Origin: UBA7330 sp043554545
Lineage (GTDB): Bacteria > Bacteroidota > Bacteroidia > Cytophagales > Cyclobacteriaceae
NCBI GenBank assembly: GCA_043554545.1
Contig: CP121337.1
Span: 2,480,001-2,544,000 of the forward strand
Direction of reading: 5' to 3'
DNA: 64,000 nt
Of the stretch, positions 53,874 through 61,800 are shown one piece after another; position 1 is the first letter of the stretch; each line of letters opens with the position of its first letter. Position numbers and translations under genes: made by a program. Under the pieces are notes generated by a model. That model ran no database searches, had not been told where the DNA came from, and saw nothing but the letters and a program-made list of their open reading frames with translations.

Positions 53874-54928
53874 CCATTTCAAAGCATATATTAGCACTCA
53901 TCTCTCCAGAAGCTGACCAGGCCATACTCTCCCTTTTCATCTTTTCATTGGTCGTATTTCTTGTCTATCTATCCTTCAAATTCAAGGTTTGGAATTTGTT
54001 GATAATCGGAAAAAACGAGACTCAAAAAGAACAGGTTGAAGACATTCTAAAGCAGCTATATCATGTGGAAGCAAGTGGCAAAAGTACAAGCATCACTGGG
54101 CTGTCTGGAGCGCTTGGTATTTCAAATAATAAAATGTTTTCACTTATTGAGGAAATGGTAAACCTCCAATTAATTGTTACGAAAGACGATAACATCCTCC
54201 TCACCGATGAAGGAAAAGACTATGCATTAAAAATCATTCGTGTACACCGACTTTGGGAAAAATACCTGTCTGAAAAAACAGGTATAGACAAAAGAGAATG
54301 GCATGATCGTGCCGAGCAAAAAGAGCATCAGCTTACACCCGAGCAGGCAGAGAATTTGTATCAACAATTAGGTCGTCCACGATTTGATCCGCATGGCGAT
54401 CCTATCCCAACAGAACAAGGTCATGTAGTAGAGTTTAACAGTGTTCCTTTGTCCAGTCTTGCCAAAGGATCAATGGCCAGAATCAAGCACATTGAAGATG
54501 AACCCGAAGTCATCTACCAGCAAATCATTGCGAAAAAACTTCACATTGGTTCCCAGGTAAAAGTCATTGAATCTACTGATGCTCATGTGCGGTTTTACAG
54601 TGAAGGCATGGAATACACGCTATCCTCTATCGTAGCATGTAACATCAGCGTAATGGAGCTCAGCGAAGAAGAGATTTTTGATGAGGACAAAGTTCGACTA
54701 TCAAGTCTTGATGAAGGAGCAAAAGCCAAAATCCTCGGCATATCCTCAGAATGCAGAGGTTCTGCCAGAAGACGATTGATGGATTTAGGATTTATCAAAG
54801 GGACGAAGATAGAAACTGAATTCAAGGGTCCTAATAGCAACCCCAAAGCCTATAAAATAAGAAACACACTGATCGCCTTAAGAAATGATCAGGCTGATTT
54901 GATACTAATAGAAAAGGAGACAGCATGA
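53870..54928 (+). CDS. Membrane-anchored DtxR-type protein fused to FeoA
   Basis: A 352-residue protein joining several modules. An N-terminal membrane helix (residues about 19-37, ILSLFIFSLVVFLVYLSFK) leads to a DtxR-like winged helix (about 50-110). A metal/dimerisation region follows with HRLWEKYLSEKTG and PRFDPHGDPIPTEQG, then an SH3-like segment (about 190-260). A clear FeoA domain ends the protein (about 277-349, LDEGAKAKILGISSECRGSARRRLMDLGFIKGTKIE). Overlaps both neighbours by 4 bp. It could bind DNA from the membrane or, more likely, regulate the FeoB pair through its FeoA domain. Confidence 0.88.
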   Translation: MTISKHILALISPEADQAILSLFIFSLVVFLVYLSFKFKVWNLLIIGKNETQKEQVEDILKQLYHVEASGKSTSITGLSGALGISNNKMFSLIEEMVNLQLIVTKDDNILLTDEGKDYALKIIRVHRLWEKYLSEKTGIDKREWHDRAEQKEHQLTPEQAENLYQQLGRPRFDPHGDPIPTEQGHVVEFNSVPLSSLAKGSMARIKHIEDEPEVIYQQIIAKKLHIGSQVKVIESTDAHVRFYSEGMEYTLSSIVACNISVMELSEEEIFDEDKVRLSSLDEGAKAKILGISSECRGSARRRLMDLGFIKGTKIETEFKGPNSNPKAYKIRNTLIALRNDQADLILIEKETA

Positions 54929-55698
54929 GTGAAGTAACAACAGAAGCTTGCGAAACCTGCCCATTATATAACAGTGCACAATTAAAAAAATTAGGTGTCA
55001 ATGTTGAAAATGCTGATTATGTTGTCGCATTAGCAGGAAATCCAAATACTGGAAAGAGCACTGTGTTCAATGCTTTGACAGGATTAAGGCAACACACAGG
55101 GAACTGGCCAGGTAAAACCGTGACCCGAGCAGAGGGTGGATACAATTACAACGGTAAAAACATTAAGATTATTGATTTGCCGGGCACCTATTCACTACTT
55201 TCTACATCAACTGATGAAGAAGTAGCTAGAAATTTTATCCTTTTTGGTCGTCCGGATGTTACGGTAATCGTTGCTGATGCATCAAGACTGGAAAGAAACC
55301 TAAACCTTGCGTTGCAGGTATTGGAAATTACAGATAAAGCGGTATTATGCCTAAACCTGATCGATGAGGCGAAAAGACATCATGTGTCCATTGACGCACG
55401 CACTTTAGCCAAAAGATTGGGAATTCCTGTAGTACCCGCCAGTGCGAGAAGCGGTGAAGGAATTCCGGAGTTATTGAATACAATTCATCAGGTAGCCTCA
55501 GGAGAGATTAAATGTAAACCCCACCGCATCAAAATTTCATCCAAACAAATTAATAGAGCAGTCGAAGACCTAAATAAAAAACTACAAACCAATTATCCAG
55601 GATTGCCTAATACGAGATGGATCGCCATGCGATTATTAGATGGTGATCAGCATATATTGGATGCATTAAAAAATGGAGATTTTCAAATAGCAAGCTGA
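54925..55698 (+). CDS. FeoB GTPase domain as a separate protein
   Basis: A 257-residue protein equal to the cytoplasmic half of FeoB, the ferrous iron importer. G1 is GNPNTGKS (residues 38-45), switch region GNWPGKTV, G3 DLPG (84-87), G4 NLID (144-147), G5 in PASARSGEG, then a helical GDI-like segment. A short N-terminal tail carries a cysteine pair (Cys9, Cys12, CETCP), not usual in FeoB. Ends with a one-base overlap (TGATG) into the membrane half. Known FeoB proteins carry both halves in one chain. Confidence 0.9.
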   Translation: MSEVTTEACETCPLYNSAQLKKLGVNVENADYVVALAGNPNTGKSTVFNALTGLRQHTGNWPGKTVTRAEGGYNYNGKNIKIIDLPGTYSLLSTSTDEEVARNFILFGRPDVTVIVADASRLERNLNLALQVLEITDKAVLCLNLIDEAKRHHVSIDARTLAKRLGIPVVPASARSGEGIPELLNTIHQVASGEIKCKPHRIKISSKQINRAVEDLNKKLQTNYPGLPNTRWIAMRLLDGDQHILDALKNGDFQIAS

Positions 55699-57122
55699 TG
55701 GCCAAAGATCAATCAAATGAAATTATTGAACTTGCCTCCAGCCTGAGATGGAAGGTTGGTGAGAACTATCATGACCGCCTCACAGAAGGTATTTACGCGG
55801 ATGCAGCTACGATCACGGAAGAGGTCGAAGTAAGGGAAGGTCAAAAAGGTGGTTTCACCTTTGATCGGAAACTTGACCAAATACTTACGAGTAAGCGTTT
55901 TGGCTTCCCCATCATGATATTTATCCTTTCCCTTATCCTGTGGATCACCATTCAGGGAGCCAATTACCCTTCAGGACTGCTGGCAACACTCCTGCTAGAT
56001 AATGTTTATCCTTTGCTTAAAAGTGGAGCCGCAAGCATCGGCATGCCCTGGTGGTTGGATGGATTCCTGATTGATGGCGTTTACCTGGCCTTGGGGTGGG
56101 TGATTGCTGTGATGCTGCCCCCAATGGCCATCTTCTTCCCCATGTTTACTCTGCTTGAAGATTTTGGCTATCTACCAAGGGTAGCGTTTAACATGGATAA
56201 TATGTTCCGAAAAGCAGGAGCACACGGAAAACAAGCACTAACTATGAGCATGGGCTGGGGATGTAATGCAGCCGGTGTAGTCGCTACGAGGATTATTGAC
56301 AGCCCAAGGGAAAGACTAATTGCGATTATTACCAACAATTTCTCATTATGCAATGGCAGGTGGCCCACTCAAATACTTATCGCTACCATATTCATCGGAG
56401 CGCTTGTTCCTGCCAGTTTTTCTGGTTTGTTAAGCACTGCTGCTGTAATTAGCATAGCAATGCTAGGTGTAGGCTTCATGTTTTTGACTTCCTGGCTTTT
56501 ATCTAAAACGATGTTGAAAGGTGAAGTTTCTACTTTTGCCTTAGAGCTACCACCCTATCGGCCACCACGTTTCTGGTCAACTATCTACACCTCCCTAATT
56601 GATCGTACACTGATTGTATTGTGGAGAGCCATGGTTTTCGCAGCTCCTGCAGGAGCAGTCATTTGGCTAATATCGAATATCGATATTGGTGATCAAAGCA
56701 TCAGCAACTTGATGATCAATTTTATGGATGAATTTGGACTCTATGTGGGCCTAAACGGTGTTATCCTGTTGGCTTACATTGTGGCAATACCAGCCAATGA
56801 AATCGTTCTTCCTACAATTCTGATGCTCACCGTCGCTAACCTTAACCTGACAGGTGTAGGAGCCGGTGAAGGCGTCATGTTTGAATTAGATAGCACCCTG
56901 GCAACGGAAGATATTTTAAGAAAAGGAGGCTGGACCCTTCTTACAGGGGTAAATCTCATGCTTTTTAGTTTGTTGCATAACCCATGTAGTACAACCATCT
57001 ATACGATATATCAAGAAACTAAAAGCTGGAAATGGACAGCCGTTGCTTCTATCCTGCCTATTATCATGGGGTTTGTGATCACATTTATAGTGGCTCAGCT
57101 TTATCGGATTTTTATTGGTTGA
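55698..57122 (+). CDS. FeoB membrane domain as a separate protein
   Basis: A 474-residue membrane protein with about nine helices, equal to the permease half of FeoB with its two Gate (nucleoside-recognition) repeats. A hydrophilic N-terminus (1-68) would meet the GTPase. The conserved cysteines appear as MGWGCNAAGVVATR, NNFSLCNGRWP and HNPCSTTIYTI; the second departs from the canonical CGARLP of FeoB. Fe(II), or another divalent metal, should pass through. Coupled by one base to the GTPase gene. Last gene of the operon before the REP island. Confidence 0.88.
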   Translation: MAKDQSNEIIELASSLRWKVGENYHDRLTEGIYADAATITEEVEVREGQKGGFTFDRKLDQILTSKRFGFPIMIFILSLILWITIQGANYPSGLLATLLLDNVYPLLKSGAASIGMPWWLDGFLIDGVYLALGWVIAVMLPPMAIFFPMFTLLEDFGYLPRVAFNMDNMFRKAGAHGKQALTMSMGWGCNAAGVVATRIIDSPRERLIAIITNNFSLCNGRWPTQILIATIFIGALVPASFSGLLSTAAVISIAMLGVGFMFLTSWLLSKTMLKGEVSTFALELPPYRPPRFWSTIYTSLIDRTLIVLWRAMVFAAPAGAVIWLISNIDIGDQSISNLMINFMDEFGLYVGLNGVILLAYIVAIPANEIVLPTILMLTVANLNLTGVGAGEGVMFELDSTLATEDILRKGGWTLLTGVNLMLFSLLHNPCSTTIYTIYQETKSWKWTAVASILPIIMGFVITFIVAQLYRIFIG

Positions 57123-57139
57123 GAATTGTTAAATGAGAT

Positions 57140-57163
57140 CTGTCGAATGGTAGCATTCGACAG
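57140..57163. repeat. REP hairpin 1
   Basis: Perfect 10-bp stem CTGTCGAATG / CATTCGACAG around a GTAG loop, 17 bp after the FeoB stop. May also end the iron transcript. Confidence 0.75.
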
Positions 57164-57170
57164 CACTTAA

Positions 57171-57188
57171 TTGGATGGAAGCATCCAA
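57171..57188. repeat. REP hairpin 2
   Basis: Seven-bp stem TTGGATG / CATCCAA around GAAG. A shorter, diverged relative of hairpin 1. Confidence 0.6.
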
Positions 57189-57217
57189 CGAGGTTTTTTA
57201 AGAACTGCTTGTCGTTT

Positions 57218-57254
57218 CTGACATGTCGGATGGTAGCATCCGACTTGACTGAAA
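57218..57254 (+). repeat. Direct repeat A1 with REP hairpin 3
   Basis: 37 bp matching 57971-58007 at 36 positions. It contains the perfect hairpin GTCGGATG-GTAG-CATCCGAC (57225-57244) followed by TTGACTGAAA. Together with A2 it forms a two-hairpin unit upstream of the RAYT gene; the same unit recurs downstream. Confidence 0.8.
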
Positions 57255-57272
57255 CTTTCCCCTCTCTTTTGC

Positions 57273-57329
57273 TTGTCGTGTCGAATACTATTATCCGACA
57301 CTTTGAGCACCCAGACCAAGGTATTTCTC
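57273..57329 (+). repeat. Direct repeat A2 with REP hairpin 4 and a copy of the NUDIX 3' end
   Basis: 57 bp matching 58033-58089 at 55 positions. Hairpin TGTCGAATA-CTAT-TATCCGACA (57279-57300, one A-C mismatch) is followed by 29 bp. Read on the minus strand the repeat carries the codons for EKYLGLGAQSVG and a stop, the same tail as the NUDIX protein encoded at 58051-58557. Confidence 0.8.
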
Positions 57330-57338
57330 TAGCTGTCA

Positions 57339-57360
57339 GGTCAGATGCTACCATCTGACC
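57339..57360. repeat. REP hairpin 5
   Basis: Nine-bp stem GGTCAGATG / CATCTGACC around CTAC, i.e. GTAG on the other strand, so inverted relative to hairpins 1 and 3. It lies 46 bp before the transposase ATG. Confidence 0.7.
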
Positions 57361-57405
57361 ACTCTTTTTACAAGATATTAGATAAAACCATTATATTTAA
57401 ATATA

Positions 57406-57951
57406 ATGAGTCTTAGAAATCGTTACCGATATCAAGATGAGAACATATTCTTTATCACGACAACCTGCTATCAATGGATGCCATTATTATCCATCGGAAA
57501 TGGGTTTGAGATCATTTCTGATAATCTAAGATTCTATAGTAAGAAATATTATTCTGATGTATTGGGTTTCGTGATCATGCCGAATCATCTTCATTTAATA
57601 CTACACTTTAAGGAAGGTAAGGACAGGATTCACTTTATGCGGGATTTTAAAAAGTATACTTCATTTATGATTCGAAAGGAAGTAGCAATTAAATCACCTG
57701 ACTTATTAAACAAAATAAGAATCAATCACCAGAAAAAAATCTTCAAAATCTGGCAGGACAGATATGATGAAACATACCTGATTAGTAAAAAAATTCTTGA
57801 AACAAAGCTCGATTATATTCACACAAATCCTTTACAGGAAAAATGGAGCCTTGTTAAATATCCAGAAGATTATGAATACTCAAGTGCCCGATTCTATGAA
57901 ACTGGAATTCAGACAGAACTCAAAGTGGATCATTATTCTGATTTTATATAA
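57406..57951 (+). mobile_element. REP-associated tyrosine transposase (RAYT), Y1 family
   Basis: A 181-residue single-strand transposase. RYRYQDENIFFITTTCYQW opens the fold. The metal motif HxH is in MPNHLHLIL (His residues about 62 and 64), and the nucleophile Tyr is in KLDYIHTNPLQEKW (about residue 142); WSLVKYPEDYEYSSARFYETG closes it. Length and the ending are those of RAYTs rather than of IS200/IS605 TnpA. The gene is intact. It sits inside a cluster of hairpins and two pairs of direct repeats, as expected for a RAYT with its REP sequences. The likely targets are the REP hairpins themselves. Confidence 0.9.
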
Positions 57952-57970
57952 TCATTGTCGGATGACAATT

Positions 57971-58007
57971 CTGACATGTCGGGTGGTAGCATCCGACTTG
58001 ACTGAAA
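57971..58007 (+). repeat. Direct repeat B1 with REP hairpin
   Basis: Second copy of A1 (36 of 37 positions). One G for A change slightly weakens the hairpin on its left arm (GTCGGGTG / CATCCGAC). Just before it (57954-57969) is a small extra palindrome ATTGTC-GGAT-GACAAT. Confidence 0.8.
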
Positions 58008-58032
58008 GTGCTGGTATTTGGCATGCGTTCTT

Positions 58033-58089
58033 TTGTCGTGTCGGATACTATTATCCGACACTTTGAGCACCCAGACCAAGATATTTCTC
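58033..58089 (+). repeat. Direct repeat B2, REP hairpin merging into the NUDIX gene
   Basis: Second copy of A2 (55 of 57). Hairpin TGTCGGATA-CTAT-TATCCGACA (58039-58060) is perfect here. Bases 58051-58089 are also the last codons and stop of the minus-strand NUDIX gene, so the mobile repeat and the coding region overlap. Confidence 0.8.
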
Positions 58090-58557
58090 GATCACTACTT
58101 TACCATCTGGCATGACTTGTTTCTGCTCCAAAAATGAATTTACCTCTGAAGGCTTCAGAAAGAAGAAATCTTCAACCTCACCATCGACCAGGGTGATTTT
58201 TCCATCATATCTTATCCAGAATGCCCTACCCCATACTTTACAAAGTTCATTCTCGAAGTGAAAGTCCATCAGGATATTGAGCGTTATCTCTTTTATTCCT
58301 AATTCCTCTTCCAGCTCCCTGATGGCATTCTGCTCATAAGATTCCTTTTCCTGAACCACGCCACCTGTTGTAGGATCAAAATATCCTGGATATAGATCTT
58401 TGGTTGAAGATCGCTTCTGGATAAGTATTTCCTCCCTTGAGTTAACAATAACCACATAAGAAGCCCGATGCAGCATCACCTGAGCCCTCATCACTGACCG
58501 GGAAACGACTGTTGTTATTTGATTTGATCTATTTACGATAACTACGTTTTCCTCCAT
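58051..58557 (-). CDS. NUDIX hydrolase
   Basis: A 168-residue pyrophosphohydrolase. Start ATG at 58557; an in-frame TTG at 58566 is less likely. The Nudix box is complete: GVVQEKESYEQNAIRELEEELGI (residues about 69-91) fits GX5EX7REUXEEXGU. The preceding region (RASYVVIVNSREEILIQKRSSTKDLYPGYFDPTTGG) resembles isopentenyl-diphosphate isomerase-like or YfcD-type hydrolases. The final residues GLGAQSVG and the TAA come from the REP repeat, an unusual extension of the domain. Substrate unknown. Confidence 0.88.
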   Translation of the reverse strand: MEENVVIVNRSNQITTVVSRSVMRAQVMLHRASYVVIVNSREEILIQKRSSTKDLYPGYFDPTTGGVVQEKESYEQNAIRELEEELGIKEITLNILMDFHFENELCKVWGRAFWIRYDGKITLVDGEVEDFFFLKPSEVNSFLEQKQVMPDGKVVIEKYLGLGAQSVG

Positions 58558-58575
58558 TTTCCTCAAATATAAGGA

Positions 58576-58597
58576 TGTCAGACGCTTCCATCCGACA
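58576..58597. repeat. Degenerate REP hairpin upstream of the NUDIX gene
   Basis: TGTCAGACG-CTTC-CATCCGACA resembles the other hairpins, with two mismatched pairs. It lies outside the RAYT unit, just upstream of the NUDIX start, and may be an older copy. Confidence 0.5.
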
Positions 58598-58826
58598 CCA
58601 TCGTAAGAATTGTATTCCGCTTCAACACCCCCGCATCTTGGGTTACTAAAAAAACTTTAACCCAACTCTTCCCTCTACCTTGAGGAGAGAGAGACATGGG
58701 TGAATTGCTTTATTGTTAACTCAATTCTTCAGATATTAACAGGCTTACCACAGAAAACTAACCGTTTATTGAATGGTTATATTAAAAACCGCATGAACCA
58801 TTAAGGATCTGCTGGGTTATTGAACT

Positions 58827-61800
58827 ATGCCAGAGTATCAAATAAACATGAGGTCTCTTGGATTAAAAGCCCTTAAAATTCTTGGGTGGATATCTTTGGC
58901 GCTGGTGGTGCTATTTTTCACAATGGTCTTAACCATTCGTAGTCCGTGGGGGCAAGGAATTATTGTAGAAAAAGCCACTCAATTACTATCTAGAAAAATT
59001 GATTCAAAATTATCTATTGATCGGCTTTTCATCACTTTTACTGGCAATGCATTCTTGGAAGGACTTTACCTGGAGGATCAAAAAGGTGATACCCTTGTAT
59101 ATTCAAAAAACCTGGAAGTATCCATAGCACTGATTCCCCTTTTGAAAGGGGAAACCTTGCAAATAAACCTGATCGATTGGTCAGGGTTGACAGCTCATAT
59201 AAGTCGAGAAGAATCTTCCGACAGATACAATTTTGACTTCATTTTAGACACTTTTAATACCCCTCCAGATACAACCATTAACACAAACAATTCCCCCGCT
59301 CCACAAATAGAAATCGGATCCATCAACTTCTCTCGATTTAACCTTTCTTTCAGCGATGAACTGACCGGTCTGTATGCTCATGTAAATCTGGGAAAACTAC
59401 ATTTGCAGATGAATGAGCTGGACATTCAAACTATGCGCTATGACATCGAGGAATTCTTTCTGGCCGACTCAGAAGTTATTTATCGTCAAACCAAACAAAG
59501 TCCATCGACTACTAATGAAGGAACAGAAAACACTGCGATAACCCTTCCATATATCCTCATTGAGAACCTTTCCATCAATCGGGTCAATTTCAATTATGAA
59601 TCAATACCAGATCAAATGTACGCCCTAGGTGAAATAGGCAACTTGGAGCTCGAGCTTCCCCAGCTAGACCTCACCAATCAAAAGATCATCCTGGACAAAT
59701 TCTTACTTGCAAAAACCACAGTTGATTTAAGCATATACCCTACAGGTCCAATGCAGACAGATAGCATTTCCAAGTCAGTACCAACTACTTTTGAATGGCC
59801 TGATTGGGAGGTTCGTGGCCAGGATATTTCCCTTTCAAATAACACCATTTCTTTTACCTCAGATTCATCCATCGTACAACCAGCAGTTTTTAACCCTTCC
59901 TTCATTGCAGCAGAAAATCTAGGTTTTGAAATCAAAGAACTTGCGCTGAAAAAGCAGCAAGCGACCCTTGAGCTATTCAATTTAAGATTTAATGAACGCA
60001 GCGGATTTGAGTTGAAAAACCTTGCCTTCAAAGGCCAAATGAACAACAAATCCTTGATCTTTTCCCGCCTTAAAATGATCACAAAGGGCAATGAGCTTGA
60101 AGGAGGGGTAACACTCTCCTATCCCACCATCAATACATTGTTCAATCAGCCTGCTTCCTTATTCATCAAAACAAATCTTAACATGCCCGACATTGACCTC
60201 AGTGAAAGTTTCTATTTCAGTCCTGAGCTTCGGGAAAACCCCACAATTAAGAAAATTTCAACCAAAGCATTAGACACTCATATTCAGGTAGCGGGCTCCA
60301 TGAAGCGAGTGGATATCCAGGATTTTAACCTACGCTGGGGAGATGCTACCAGTATCAGACTGTCTGGAATGGCCACTGAACTCACAAACACGGAGGAGTT
60401 AGTACTCCGTGACGTAAAATACAACGTGCAAAGCTCATCAGACGACCTCAATGCCCTCATGGATTTATCTGAATCTGGTCTTTCTATTCCTAAAACGGTT
60501 TCACTGTGTGGCGTGGTCTCCGGAAATTTTCGCCAGATACAGACTGATAATTTACTAAACACCTCAGATGGATCAATCCATCTCGCCGGAAAATACCAGT
60601 ACCAGGAATCCACCTCCTTTGAGGCTGAGTTAGACGTAGATTCATTGCAGATAGGAAAAATATTACAAAATGATCAATTAAAGGCCATCACCTTCGGCAT
60701 GAAGGTCTCAGGAAATGGCAGTAGTCTTTCCTCTTTAAATGGCTCACTCACCTCAGAATTCAAATCGCTGAAATTTGGTGACTATGATTTTTCCAACCTT
60801 TCTATGGATGGATCTTTGAATAACGGAGAAGGTGAAATAGAACTCTCTTTTGAAGATGAAAATCTGAATCTGGAAATGAATACCGCTATTGACCTGGACG
60901 CTGTAGAGCCGGAAGTAAAGGTAGTGCTAGACCTCAAGGGCATAAACCTCAAAGCTATTGGGATAACAAACACAGACATCCGATCCCAACTCCAATTAGT
61001 AGCTAACTTGAAGGGGAACAGTGAAAATTTTACTGCTTCCGCTTCACTCACAGATGGGGTTGTGGTATTTGATCGTGAAAATTATCCGATCGGAACATTT
61101 GATGCCCAAGCTTATGTTCAGCCTGACTCTACCCATTTCAGTGTATCAAGTGACCTGATCGATATAAATTTAGCTTCCAATGTCAGTCCTGGAGATTTTG
61201 TTAAATCGATATCATTTCAATTCAAGGAATACCTGAACCCTAAGGCCCAGAGAGATTCAATCCCTGGAGATGTCAGGTTAAATGTAAAAGTGGCCATCAA
61301 ACAAAATGCCTTGTTGAACAAAGTGCTGATACCTGATTTGGATAATTATGGCTCCATTACAGGTTCTTTTAACTTCGTTGAACAACAGGATACCCTTATT
61401 GCTCTTTTAAAAGTCCCACACCTTGAATATGGTGGTAGTATCCTTGACAACTTACAATTTGAAATCAATGGAGATAGTGAAAAGCTGGAATTCTTAGCCG
61501 GGTGGGAATCGTTTACCTCTGGTCCGATCGATATAAAGGAGACCAATTTGGTGGGGCTATTAAAAAACGAGAAACTTTCTTTCGATTTCAATGCTCTCAA
61601 TGACAGCGATAGCCTTATTTATCTGAGTTCGGAAGTGCGAATGAAAGGTGACACCATCATCTATCATCTGATCCCTGAAAACGTGATCTTCAATAACCTC
61701 TCCTGGTCCATTCCTGATAATAATTTGATCAGAATGGCCAAAAACCACCTGGCCATTGAAAATTTTTCCCTAACCAGAAACAAGCAGGAGTTGTCTTTAA

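Noticed and set aside
54925..57122. FeoB split caused by a frameshift
   Set aside because: The first protein has a natural end, the second starts with a new ATG and carries an N-terminal segment of its own; overlap TGATG is the usual form for coupled genes here.
57112..57354. Minus-strand open frame of 80 codons across the hairpins
   Set aside because: It is made of the repeats themselves, has no recognisable domain and overlaps the FeoB end; hairpin sequence merely stays open by chance.
57140..57360. Regularly spaced palindromes that might be a CRISPR array
   Set aside because: The units differ in stem length and sequence, spacing is irregular (about 20-50 bp), orientation flips, and no cas gene is near. 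A RAYT gene in the middle explains them as REP sequences.
57797..58066. Plus-strand open frame of 89 codons at the end of the RAYT gene
   Set aside because: It lies in another frame of the transposase and runs through repeat B1; no start context and no similarity to known proteins.
58610..58700. CTCTACCTTGAGGAGAG-like stretch as a second repeat family or terminator
   Set aside because: It has a weak resemblance to GAGAGGG-type repeats of other genomes and a poor hairpin, but no second copy exists in the window.
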